Below, piece by piece: positions 8,623-16,891 of a DNA stretch of 64,000 nucleotides. The first letter of the stretch is position 1. The number at the start of each line of letters is the position of its first letter. The position numbers and the translations under genes are program-made. The notes beneath the pieces are model-generated. The model was not told the origin of the DNA. It did no database searches and saw only the letters and a program-made list of their open reading frames with translations. Source of the DNA: Burkholderia sp. D-99 (GTDB lineage Bacteria > Pseudomonadota > Gammaproteobacteria > Burkholderiales > Burkholderiaceae); NCBI RefSeq assembly GCF_011605345.1, contig NZ_JAAOXM010000003.1, positions 310,001 to 374,000 on the forward strand, in the 5' to 3' direction.

Positions 8623-10392
8623 TCACGCGCGCCGCATCCAGTCGATCATCCGCCGGTACCGGTCCGCGATATTGGCAGGCGATTGCGGCACGTGATCGTC
8701 GCCCCAGTAGCGGATCAGCCGCACGTCGCGCTTGAGCTGCGTCAACGCCGCGAACATCCGTTCGCTTTGTTCGAGCGGCACGTAGTCGGCGTCGCCATGA
8801 ATCAGCAGCAGCGGGGTCGTGATCCGCGCCGCATGCAGAACCGGGCTGATCGCGTGATACGCGTCCGGGCGGAGCGACGGCGGCGCGTCGATGTTCCAGC
8901 TATTGTCGGCCAGCACCTTGCCGAGCAGTTCGAAACGCTCGGGGCGGGCGTCGTTGCCCGTTTCGTAACGCAGGCGCGCGTCGAGCGACGCGTAGAGCGC
9001 GGCCGCATCGCTGATGCCGGCGCTCGACATGCCCGAGCGGAACATCGGCGTATGGGCGAGCAGCATCATCGTGGCCCAGCCGCCCAGGCTCTGGCCGTAC
9101 AGATGAAGCCGGCCGCGATCGACGTACCCGGCATCGACCGCGGCGTCGACCGCTGCGCAGACGTCGTCGAGCATCCTGTCTGCCATCGTCGCCGGCGCTT
9201 CGCCCAGCACGTCCCGCATGTTGACGTCGATGACGGCAAAGCCGTGCGCGGCGAACAGCTGGAAATTGAACGGCAGCGCGCAGTCCGGTTCGTGAAACAG
9301 GTGCGGATGGGGCGAGACCTTTTCGTATGGGTACACCCAGACGACGGCGGGCACCGGTGCACCCGCGTAATTCGGCGGCAGCAGGACGTCGACGAAGCGC
9401 TGTCGGCCCGGCTCCACGCCGCGGCAGGCAAGCCGGTGCGTCGTGCCGGTCGCGATGCCGGCCAACTGGCGATTCGTCTCGAACACCACCGTCGCGTCGC
9501 GCGCGCCGGCCGGCCGGATTGTCAGCCGGGTGGCGTCGCGACCGTGTTCGATGAAGGCCGCGTACGGGCGCTCCGGTTCCGCCGATACGCGTTCGCGGCG
9601 TGCGCCATCGAGATCCGTCGGTTCGTCGGCGTCGTTCGTGCCACGTGTGTCCGGCGGGGTGTCCGTGACCGCCGCACGTGTCAGCCCGGCCTGCGCGCAC
9701 GCTTGCGGCGACAGCGCGGACAACGCGCCCGACGCGGGATCGAATACCCACCAGTCGGGTGCGGATGCGACGGGCGTGTCGCCGAACGCGGCGCTGTCGA
9801 GCACGTCGGCCGTCGGTTGGCGGCCGAGGGCGTTGGTCGCCCATGCGTCGTGCGCGTTCCCGAACAGCCGGTGGTGCAGGTGCGACATGACGGGCGTCGC
9901 CCGTTCGGCAAGCAGCGGCAGCGCGACGCGGCCGTCGGGCAGCCACGTGAACGGCCCATCGCGGTCGAGCGGGGACAGGTCGACGCTGTGCGCGGTCGTG
10001 ATCGGCGTCGCGGCCCCGGTCGCCGGGTCGATCAGGACGGCATGCACCGCATCGTCGTCGGCCGACAGCGTGACCGCCGCGATCCATCTTCCGTCCGGCG
10101 ACCACGACGGCGAGCCGCACGCACGGCCGGACCGTGCGTCGCCGGCCAGCCGGCGCAGCGTGCGGCCGGCGAATTCGTACAGGTGCAGTTCGGCCCGGTC
10201 GAGCCCGCCGAGATACGCGCGGTCGAAGCGGAGGCCATCGGCCAGCGGGCGGACGACGGCGAAGCAGATCGAGCCGCCGTCGGGCGACAGCGCGCAGGTG
10301 CGGCCGTAGTCGCGTTGGAAGCTGTCGAGCGACAGCAGGTCGTCGACGGTGAAGCGGCGGTGTTGCGCAGGATCGGAAGGGACGGCCGTCAC
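8623..10392 (-). CDS. S9 (prolyl oligopeptidase) family peptidase
   Basis: A 589-residue protein with an N-terminal beta-propeller-like region (about 30-330) and a C-terminal alpha/beta hydrolase. The nucleophile elbow GQSLGG (Ser), the Asp in IHGDADYVPLEQSE and the His in DDHVPQ form a complete catalytic triad. The GTG start is chosen because GAGGAG stands 5 bases before it; ATG codons further upstream give a low-complexity extension. There is no signal peptide, so it is probably cytoplasmic. It lies 96 bases downstream of the TPR glycosyltransferase on the same strand and could be the last gene of that operon. Substrate unknown. Confidence 0.8.
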   Translation of the reverse strand: MTAVPSDPAQHRRFTVDDLLSLDSFQRDYGRTCALSPDGGSICFAVVRPLADGLRFDRAYLGGLDRAELHLYEFAGRTLRRLAGDARSGRACGSPSWSPDGRWIAAVTLSADDDAVHAVLIDPATGAATPITTAHSVDLSPLDRDGPFTWLPDGRVALPLLAERATPVMSHLHHRLFGNAHDAWATNALGRQPTADVLDSAAFGDTPVASAPDWWVFDPASGALSALSPQACAQAGLTRAAVTDTPPDTRGTNDADEPTDLDGARRERVSAEPERPYAAFIEHGRDATRLTIRPAGARDATVVFETNRQLAGIATGTTHRLACRGVEPGRQRFVDVLLPPNYAGAPVPAVVWVYPYEKVSPHPHLFHEPDCALPFNFQLFAAHGFAVIDVNMRDVLGEAPATMADRMLDDVCAAVDAAVDAGYVDRGRLHLYGQSLGGWATMMLLAHTPMFRSGMSSAGISDAAALYASLDARLRYETGNDARPERFELLGKVLADNSWNIDAPPSLRPDAYHAISPVLHAARITTPLLLIHGDADYVPLEQSERMFAALTQLKRDVRLIRYWGDDHVPQSPANIADRYRRMIDWMRRA

Positions 10393-10488
10393 GCAAGCTC
10401 CTCGTCGGATCGATGGAAGCGGATAGACAGGATACGCCGGAGACGAGTTCCGGCCCGGCCGGCCCACACCCGGCCGGTCGCGGGCGGG

Positions 10489-12843
10489 TCAGGTATCGCC
10501 CGCCATGCGCCGGTACGCGGCCTCGATTTCGCGTGCGAAGCGCGCGCCGTCCATCAGCGGCGAGCGTTCGACGCGCGCGCGCAGTTCGCCGCGCAGCGCG
10601 GCGAGTGCGGGCAGGTCGCGGGCGAGGGCGGCCGCGCTGTCGACGAACGCGGCGTCGCTGTCGGCGGCGAGCGCGTGCAGCCCGAGGTTCGCGAGCTGCG
10701 ACAGCCCGCCCCGGCCGACGGCGGTGCGCCCGACGCGCGTGACGACCGGCACGCCCATCCACAGCGCATCGAGCGTCGTCGTGTGGCCGTTGTAGGGGAA
10801 CGTGTCGAGCGCGATGTCGATGCCGAGATAGGTCGCGAGATAGTCGGCGCGCGGACGGTACGGCACGCAGTCGACGCGAGCCGGCGAGATGCCGTGCGTG
10901 CGCAGCCGCTCGACCAGTCGGTCTCGCCCCGCGCCTTGCGGCGCCGTCACGACCAGCCGCGCGCCAGGCACGCGCGCGAACAGCCCGGCCCACAGCCGCA
11001 GCGTGCGGTCGGTCAGCTTGCACGGATTGTTCAGGCAGCCGAACGTCACGTGGCCGGCGTCGAGCGCGGGTAGCGGTCCGACCGCCGGCGTGTCGGTCAG
11101 CGGGTCGTAGCACCAGAAGGTATCCGCGAGCCGGATCGAGCGTTCGCGATAAAAACCGTCGTGCCCGGGGGGATCGAGATGCGGATCGGTCAGCCGGAAG
11201 TCGATCGACGCCAGGCCGCTGGTGCCGGGATAGGCGAGCCAGGTCGCCTGGATCGGCGCGGGCCGGTGCGCGAACAGGCCCGGCCGGCCGTCGGCCATGT
11301 GCATCGTCAGGTCGACGAGGATGTCGATGCCATCGTCGCGGATGCGCTGCGCGAGCGCGTCGTCGTCGAGCCCGTACACGTCGTGCCAGCGATCCGCGTA
11401 ACCGGCGAGTCGAGCGGTGAGCGCGTCCGGCCGCGCGACGCTCGCGTAACAGACGATCTCGAAGGCGCGGCGGTCGTGATGCGACAGCAGCGGCACGAGG
11501 AACAGTGCCTGGCAGTGCTCGCGGAAATCCGCGCCGACGTAGCCGATCCGCAGCCGCGCATCCGGCGCGCGCCCGCGCGCCGGGGCGGTCGGCGCCGCTG
11601 CGGCCGCGGCGGCGGGCGTCTCGTGCCGCGCGGACCAGTTCAGCGCTTCAGCGAGCACTGCCTCCGGATACTCCGACTGGAAGTTCAGGGCGTAGACGAG
11701 GTTGCTGTGCGCGACCGCGTTGCCCGGATCGCACGCGAGCGCGCGCCGGTAGCTGTCGATGGCGGCGTCGAGCGCGCCGTCGTCCTTCAGCACGTTGCCG
11801 AGGTGGTTGTGGGTCGCCGAGTGGTCGGGGGCGCTGGCCAGCGCGGCGCGCAGATGCGCGATCGCGCCGTCGTGCAGGCCGAGCCGCCGCAACAGGTTCG
11901 CGGCGTTGTTGTGCGCGGCGACGAAGCCGGGCCGCGCGTGCAGCGCGGCGTCGAACGCGCGGGCCGCCGCCGCGGCATCGCCGAGGTGCTCGCACACGGT
12001 GCCGAGATTGTTCAACGCGTCCGCGTGACCCGGCTGCAGGGTGATCGCGTGCCGGTACTGGTCGGCTGCCGGCGCGTGGCGGCCGAGCCCCAGCAGCGCG
12101 TTGCCGAGGTTGTAGGCCGCGTCGGCGTCGTGCGGCGCGAGCGCCGCCGCGCGTGAGAGGTGCGGAGCGGCTGCGGCGAACGCGCGTCGGGCGCACAGCG
12201 CCGCGCCGAGGTTGATCAGGCCGGCGGGCGCGTCCGGCGCGGCGCGCACGGCGCCGTGCAGCAGCGTGAGCGCGTCGTCGTGCCGACCGCGCGCGTCGAG
12301 CAGCGTGCCGAGGTTGGTCAGCGCGAGCGCGTGGGCCGGTTGCGCGGCGAGCGCGGCGCGGTACGCGTGTTCGGCCGCGTCGGTCGCGCCGAGATGCCGG
12401 TGGCTGTTGCCTAGGTTGTTCGCAACGTCGGCGCTGGACGGATCGAGTGCGAGCGCGGCGCGGTATGCGTCGATCGCGCCGGCATGGCGGCCGAGCGCCA
12501 GTAGCGCGTTGCCGAGCGCGGCGTGCGTGTCGGCGTTGTCGGGGGCGAGCGCAAGCGCGGTGCGCAGCGCGTCCGCCGCGTCGGCGTGCCGGCCGAGCGT
12601 GTGCAGGACGTGGCCGCGCGCCGCGTGGTGGCGGGCGTCGTGCGGCGCGAGCGCGGCCGCGCGGTCGAGTTGCGCGAGCGCGCCGGCACCGTCGCCGCAC
12701 TGCAGTTCGAGGATGCCGAGCCGCATCCGGAGTTCGGCGTTGCCGGGATCGTCGGCGAGCATGACTTCATAGAGCGTGCGGGCGCCGGGAAGGTCGCTGG
12801 CGAGATGCAGCGCCCTGGCATCGGCGAGCGTCGGACCCGTCAT
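10489..12843 (-). CDS. TPR protein with O-GlcNAc-transferase-like (GT41) domain
   Basis: A 784-residue protein. About 11-12 tandem TPR units (34 residues each, with repeated L-G-N and A-x-x-P-x-x-A patterns) fill residues 1-395. A C-terminal glycosyltransferase domain of the SPINDLY/OGT type follows (about 425-784), with RIGYVGADFREH, AYPGTSGL, FGCLNNPCKLTD and the sugar-nucleotide region DTFPYNGHTTTLDALWMG. Family members transfer a sugar from a UDP- or GDP-sugar to Ser/Thr or Asn of proteins, the TPRs selecting the target. The ATG overlaps the stop of the upstream TPR/ATP-grasp gene by 4 bases, so the two are translationally coupled. Donor and acceptor are unknown. Confidence 0.88.
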   Translation of the reverse strand: MTGPTLADARALHLASDLPGARTLYEVMLADDPGNAELRMRLGILELQCGDGAGALAQLDRAAALAPHDARHHAARGHVLHTLGRHADAADALRTALALAPDNADTHAALGNALLALGRHAGAIDAYRAALALDPSSADVANNLGNSHRHLGATDAAEHAYRAALAAQPAHALALTNLGTLLDARGRHDDALTLLHGAVRAAPDAPAGLINLGAALCARRAFAAAAPHLSRAAALAPHDADAAYNLGNALLGLGRHAPAADQYRHAITLQPGHADALNNLGTVCEHLGDAAAAARAFDAALHARPGFVAAHNNAANLLRRLGLHDGAIAHLRAALASAPDHSATHNHLGNVLKDDGALDAAIDSYRRALACDPGNAVAHSNLVYALNFQSEYPEAVLAEALNWSARHETPAAAAAAAPTAPARGRAPDARLRIGYVGADFREHCQALFLVPLLSHHDRRAFEIVCYASVARPDALTARLAGYADRWHDVYGLDDDALAQRIRDDGIDILVDLTMHMADGRPGLFAHRPAPIQATWLAYPGTSGLASIDFRLTDPHLDPPGHDGFYRERSIRLADTFWCYDPLTDTPAVGPLPALDAGHVTFGCLNNPCKLTDRTLRLWAGLFARVPGARLVVTAPQGAGRDRLVERLRTHGISPARVDCVPYRPRADYLATYLGIDIALDTFPYNGHTTTLDALWMGVPVVTRVGRTAVGRGGLSQLANLGLHALAADSDAAFVDSAAALARDLPALAALRGELRARVERSPLMDGARFAREIEAAYRRMAGDT

Positions 12844-14234
12844 GGCCGGGCAGGCGTCGGGCAGGAGGAGGCGAGGCCGCCGCGTGCGTCGAGCATGCGC
12901 GCGAAGGCGTGCGCGATCCGCTCGATGTGCGGGTTCTTGTGCGCAAGCGGCCCGTCGGCTGCTTCGCGGTGGACGAGCATCGTCGCGTTCGCTTCGAACA
13001 CGACCACCCGGCCGTCGTCGGTCAGCGCGAAGTCGACGCCGCCGTAGTCGAGATCCAGTTGCCGGCCGATCGCGGCGAGCGCGCGCAGCGCGGTATCGCC
13101 GAGCGCTGCCCGCGGATCGTCGAGGAAGCGGCGCTCCTCGTCGAGCTTCCACGGTGCGGATGTCATGTCGGCCGAGAAGTAGTGGACGAGCCAGTGCGTC
13201 GAGATCGCGAGGTGGTACGGGTACGGCACGCGATCGACGAAGATCACCCGGTACTTGCGAAAGCAGCCGTCCGCGCCGCGGGTGTCGTGGTAGGCGGTCG
13301 CATAAGCGGGACCGTCGATCTTCGCGAGTGCCGCGCCGAGCGTGTCGGCGCTCGCGTGGCGCGTCACGCCGTCGCCCCCGTGCGAGCCGGCCGGCCGCAG
13401 CAGCAGCGGAAATGTGACGCCGGCCAGCGGGAGGCGGCCCAGCAGCGCATCGAACGGTGCGCGCGGGTTCGCGATGCGCACGCAGGGCGGCACCCGTACG
13501 TCCGGCACTGCCGCGAGGCGCGCGGCGATGCGATCGCGATGCGTGTGCGCGATCGTGTCGGGCGGATTCAGCACGGGCACTGCGCTGCGACTGGCGAAGC
13601 GGGCGAGTCGGGCGGCGAGCGGCGCGGCGACGTCCGGATCGCCGATCGCGTTGAACACGAGATCGTGGGGCGGCAGCTGCGCATCCTCGGCGTCGTCCGC
13701 ATAGTCGATCGCGTACTTGATGCGGGTCGTCGTGCGGAACGACAGCAGCGCATCGAGCGGAACGTTACCCGTGCCGCTGCCCGCGCCGACGATCAGCAAT
13801 CGCCGCGCATCGCCGTCGAGCGCCGGTTCGACGAACACGCGCTGGAGCCGGTACGCGTGCTCGCGATGCGCGTGCGCCTCGGCGTGACGTCCGCTGGTCG
13901 CGTAGAGCGCGGCGAGGTTCTGGTGTGCGTGCGCGAGTGCCGGGTTCACGGCGAGCGTGTGGCGGTACCAGCGCACCGCATCGTCGGTGCGGCCCTTCAT
14001 CGCATAGACGGTCGCGAGGTTGTACAGCGCGAGCGCCTGCGTGGCGGGCGGCGCGTCGGCGAGCGCATCGAACGCGGCGACCGCGAGCTGATGGGCGGCG
14101 AAGCCGTCGCGGTCGCCCGCGGCCTGGAGCGCGTCGCGCATGCGCGCGTGCAGCGAGACGTCGAGCGGTGCCATGTCGAGCGCGCGAGCCAGTCGCTCCG
14201 GCGGCGTCGACGTGTCGGGAAAGGACGGGGTCAT
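12840..14234 (-). CDS. TPR protein with ATP-grasp ligase-like domain
   Basis: A 464-residue protein. Residues 60-130 form two or three TPR units (ALYNLATVYAMKGRTDDAVRWY is the clearest). A Rossmann-like pre-ATP-grasp region (about 145-250, with LIVGAGSGTGN) follows, then an ATP-grasp domain (255-455) with FPLLLRPAGSHGGDGV as the ATP-binding loop and DYGGVDFALTDDG and VVFEANATM near the metal site. ATP-grasp enzymes join a carboxylate to an amine or similar nucleophile through an acyl-phosphate. Coupled by a 4-base overlap to the TPR-OGT gene and 29 bases downstream of the SerC-like gene. The substrate, perhaps a protein held by the TPRs, is unknown. Confidence 0.75.
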   Translation of the reverse strand: MTPSFPDTSTPPERLARALDMAPLDVSLHARMRDALQAAGDRDGFAAHQLAVAAFDALADAPPATQALALYNLATVYAMKGRTDDAVRWYRHTLAVNPALAHAHQNLAALYATSGRHAEAHAHREHAYRLQRVFVEPALDGDARRLLIVGAGSGTGNVPLDALLSFRTTTRIKYAIDYADDAEDAQLPPHDLVFNAIGDPDVAAPLAARLARFASRSAVPVLNPPDTIAHTHRDRIAARLAAVPDVRVPPCVRIANPRAPFDALLGRLPLAGVTFPLLLRPAGSHGGDGVTRHASADTLGAALAKIDGPAYATAYHDTRGADGCFRKYRVIFVDRVPYPYHLAISTHWLVHYFSADMTSAPWKLDEERRFLDDPRAALGDTALRALAAIGRQLDLDYGGVDFALTDDGRVVVFEANATMLVHREAADGPLAHKNPHIERIAHAFARMLDARGGLASSCPTPARP

Positions 14235-14263
14235 CGAGGTTCAGGCCGATATGGCGGCGCGGC

Positions 14264-15361
14264 TCACGCGTGCGTGGCGGCGAATTCGGTCAGCGCTTCA
14301 CACAGCGTGTTCACGGCGCCAGGTGTGACCGCGTTGTACAGCGACGCGCGCAGCCCGCCGAGCGAGCGATGGCCGTCGAGCCCAACGATGCCGCGCTCGG
14401 CGGCCGCGGCGGCGAACGCGCGATCGAGGCGGGCATCGCCGAACGTGAACGCAGCGTTCATCCGCGAGCGCCACGGCCGCTGCGCGTGCACGGCGACCGC
14501 GCCGCCCAGCGCATCGAGCGTGTCGTACAAGCGCTGCGCCTTGCGGTCGTTGATGCGCTCCATGGCCGCGAGTCCGCCGATCTCGTCGCGCAGCCAGCGC
14601 GTGACCAGCGTCAACACGTAGATCGCGAACACCGGTGGCGTGTTGTAGTTCGAGCCGTGCGCGACGTGCGTGCGGAAATCGAGGATGCCGGGCAGGTTGT
14701 CCGGGGTCCGCTCGAGCAGCGCGCGGTCGATCAGCGCGACCGTGACGCCGGCCGGCCCGAGGTTCTTCTGCGCATGCGCGTAGATCATCGCGAAGCGGCT
14801 GGCGTCGAGCGGCCGCGACAGGAAATCGGACGACATGTCGACGACGAGCGGCACGCCGTGCGGCGTGGCCGCCGGCGGGTCGAACTGCAGCCCCTCGACG
14901 GTTTCGTTCGATACGTAGTGCAGGTAGGCGGCATCGGGCGCGAGCGCGAGCTGCTCCAGCGCGGGCAGTTGGCGAAAGCCCGTGTCCCGCCCGCTCCATG
15001 CCACGTGTGCGGCGCCGACGCGCGCGGCCTCGGCGCTCGCGCGGCTGCTCCAGTAACCGGAATTCACATACGCGGGTGGTGCATGCCGGTGCGTCGCGAA
15101 GTTCATCGGGATCGTCGCGAACAGCAGGCTGCTGCCGCCTTGCAGGAAGATCAGCGCATGGCGGTCCGACACGCCGAGCAACGTGCGCAGGTTGCGCTCG
15201 GCCTCGTCGAGCAGCGCATGGAACCAGTCGGAGCGATGGCTCATGCCGAGGATCGACACGCCGGTTTCCGGCAGCGCAATGATGGCTTCGTGCGTCTCGC
15301 GCAGCACGGCCTCGGGCAATGCGCCCGGGCCGCCCGAGAAGTTCAGGGCATTGGATGTCAT
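14264..15361 (-). CDS. Phosphoserine aminotransferase (SerC-like), probably a cluster-specific paralogue
   Basis: A 365-residue class V aminotransferase. It shows NFSGGPGALPEAVL, the phosphate-binding LQGGSSLLFATIPMN, VVDMSSDFLSRP and the PLP lysine in HAQKNLGPAGVTVA, all SerC landmarks. Canonical SerC converts 3-phosphohydroxypyruvate and glutamate to phosphoserine. Here it lies inside the TPR enzyme operon rather than beside pheA/aroF, so I infer a second, specialised copy that may supply phosphoserine or an analogous amino acid. The start MTSNALNFSGG is the family start. It is 16 bases downstream of the broken kinase gene. The sequence does not show whether this is the cell's only SerC. 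Confidence 0.75.
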   Translation of the reverse strand: MTSNALNFSGGPGALPEAVLRETHEAIIALPETGVSILGMSHRSDWFHALLDEAERNLRTLLGVSDRHALIFLQGGSSLLFATIPMNFATHRHAPPAYVNSGYWSSRASAEAARVGAAHVAWSGRDTGFRQLPALEQLALAPDAAYLHYVSNETVEGLQFDPPAATPHGVPLVVDMSSDFLSRPLDASRFAMIYAHAQKNLGPAGVTVALIDRALLERTPDNLPGILDFRTHVAHGSNYNTPPVFAIYVLTLVTRWLRDEIGGLAAMERINDRKAQRLYDTLDALGGAVAVHAQRPWRSRMNAAFTFGDARLDRAFAAAAAERGIVGLDGHRSLGGLRASLYNAVTPGAVNTLCEALTEFAATHA

Positions 15362-15377
15362 CGATGTCGTCCCGCGG

Positions 15378-16346
15378 TCAGTTGGCTTCGGCGGCATCCA
15401 GCAGCGCCTGCGCTGCCGGTTCGAGCTTGCTGATCCGCCATGCGTCGCCGGCGGTTTCGGCCGCGGCGAGCAAACCGGTTGCCCACAGGCCCGCGTAAAA
15501 GTACATCGCGCGGCGCGCGTCGCCGGACGGCGACCAGCAGTCGATCAGCGCGTCCCCGTACGCACGGCCCGCGTCGCCGACATCGGCGGCCAGATACGCG
15601 AGCGTCGTGCCGACCTGCAGCAACGGATCGCCGTAGCAGACGAAATCGAGGTCGATGAAGCCGCTCAGCGCGCCGTTGTCGACGATCACGTTGCGGGTCG
15701 TGAGATCGTCGAGGAAACACACCGGCGTGCAGGCCGCGAAGTAGGGTTCGAGGGTTGCCCGCACGGCGCGCAACCGCATACGCAGGTGATTCAGCGGGGT
15801 GGCCGCGACGGCAGCCGGCGTATCGTCCGGCGCGCCGAACAGGTCGGTCCAGCGTGCGTGCGCGGCGTCGCGGCCGATCGGCGCCCAGCCGAAGCCGCGG
15901 CTCGCAGGCAGGCTGGCGACGCGGCGCTGGCAGTCGGTCACGCGTTCGGCGACGGCGGCCATCTGGTCCGCGCGCATGGACGGCAGTGCGAACTTCAGGT
16001 CGAATCAGTCCAGCCAGTTCAGGATCACGAACGATTGGCCCGGTGCGGCCGGACCGGCCGCCAGCACCTGCTGGACCGGCAGGCCGAGCGCGCGCAACGC
16101 GGCGAGGTTGGGCGCGGTGTGCGCGAACGCGGCAGGCTGCGGGCTGACGCGCAACACCACCGTTCGACCGTCGGCGAGCGTGACGCGATGGATCGTGTTG
16201 CCGCTTTGCGTGAGCCACTGCGGCACGAGCGAGACCGGTTCGACTTGCAGCGCGCGCCACACCAGTGCCGCGGCGGTATCGGCGCCGTCGGCGCGCAGGT
16301 GTGGCGTGGCGGCGTTGTGCGCCGCCGTCGGTGTCTGAATGGGCAT
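15378..16346 (-). pseudogene. Aminoglycoside/choline-kinase-like phosphotransferase with an in-frame UGA
   Basis: Two halves of one APH-fold phosphotransferase lie in the same frame, separated only by a TGA at 16005-16007 (codon 114). Before it is the small lobe (TLADGRTVVLRVSPQPAAF and SFVILNWLD); after it is the large lobe with the catalytic-loop region CFLDDLTTRNVIV and the metal-binding GFIDLDFVCYGDP. The first position of the usual HGD motif is Leu here, while the catalytic-type Asp and Asn remain. There is no frameshift and no other decay, so the stop is recent, a read error, or read through. It is the first gene of the operon leading to SerC and the two TPR enzymes. Confidence 0.7.
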
Positions 16347-16810
16347 GCCCCGATTTCCCCGTTGGCCTTGAATGTCGCACCCGCCCGTCATGGTGCGCAC
16401 GGGTGCCGCTGCCGCGTTGCAGCGGATGGCGTCGGACTATAGGTCGCGCGGCTTTGAATCAGCTTTCTGCCTGGATTACACGTATTACCGGCGATGACAC
16501 GATGCGTGCGGCCGGGGCCGCTTGCGCATGCGGCGTGACGGTGCATGACGACCGTCGACGTGGCGCGCGTGAACAGCGGTCTCGCCCACCGGGCCTGGCA
16601 ACGCGGCCTCGATGCACGGGTGCGCGATCGGGCGCGCGCAGCGCGGGCGCGGGTCGCGCGCGCCGACCGGCCGTGTTACGTCGGTAATACGGCCGTATCG
16701 GTTCGTTACGCAGCGTGCGGCGATTTTCCCGATACTGCGGCCCTTTGACGGCTGGCCGTCGTCGCAGTGCATGAAGACGCGGCCGCCTACCGGATCGAAA
16801 GGGGACCCAC
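16347..16810. other. Divergent intergenic region between the kinase operon and the sulfotransferase
   Basis: 464 bases with no credible gene. It should hold the promoters for the leftward kinase/SerC/TPR operon and the rightward TPR-sulfotransferase. I see CGGTAATACGGCCGTATCGG-type imperfect symmetry near 16681-16700 but no promoter good enough to call. Confidence 0.4.
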
Positions 16811-16891
16811 ATGAGCGCCAATACAGTCGGGAGCGCCGGCATGCACGATGGCCGGCGCGCGGCCGCAACGCGCCGGCGCAGCCGCGCATGA
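16811..16891 (+). CDS. 26-residue upstream ORF coupled to the sulfotransferase
   Basis: A GGGGA stretch 5 bases before an ATG opens a 26-codon frame rich in Arg and Ala. Its TGA overlaps the ATG of the sulfotransferase (ATGA at 16888-16891). The sulfotransferase ATG itself has no visible ribosome-binding site, so this small frame may serve as a translational on-ramp. It has no homology I recognise. Confidence 0.4.
   Translation: MSANTVGSAGMHDGRRAAATRRRSRA

Noticed and set aside
8548..11073. 841-codon frame antisense to the S9 peptidase and TPR-OGT genes
   Set aside because: Composition is that of a GC shadow (Arg, Ala, Gly, Val), with no motif or ribosome-binding site.
16005..16007. UGA as a selenocysteine codon
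   Set aside because: No plausible SECIS-type hairpin was noticed downstream, and this kinase family is not known to use selenocysteine.
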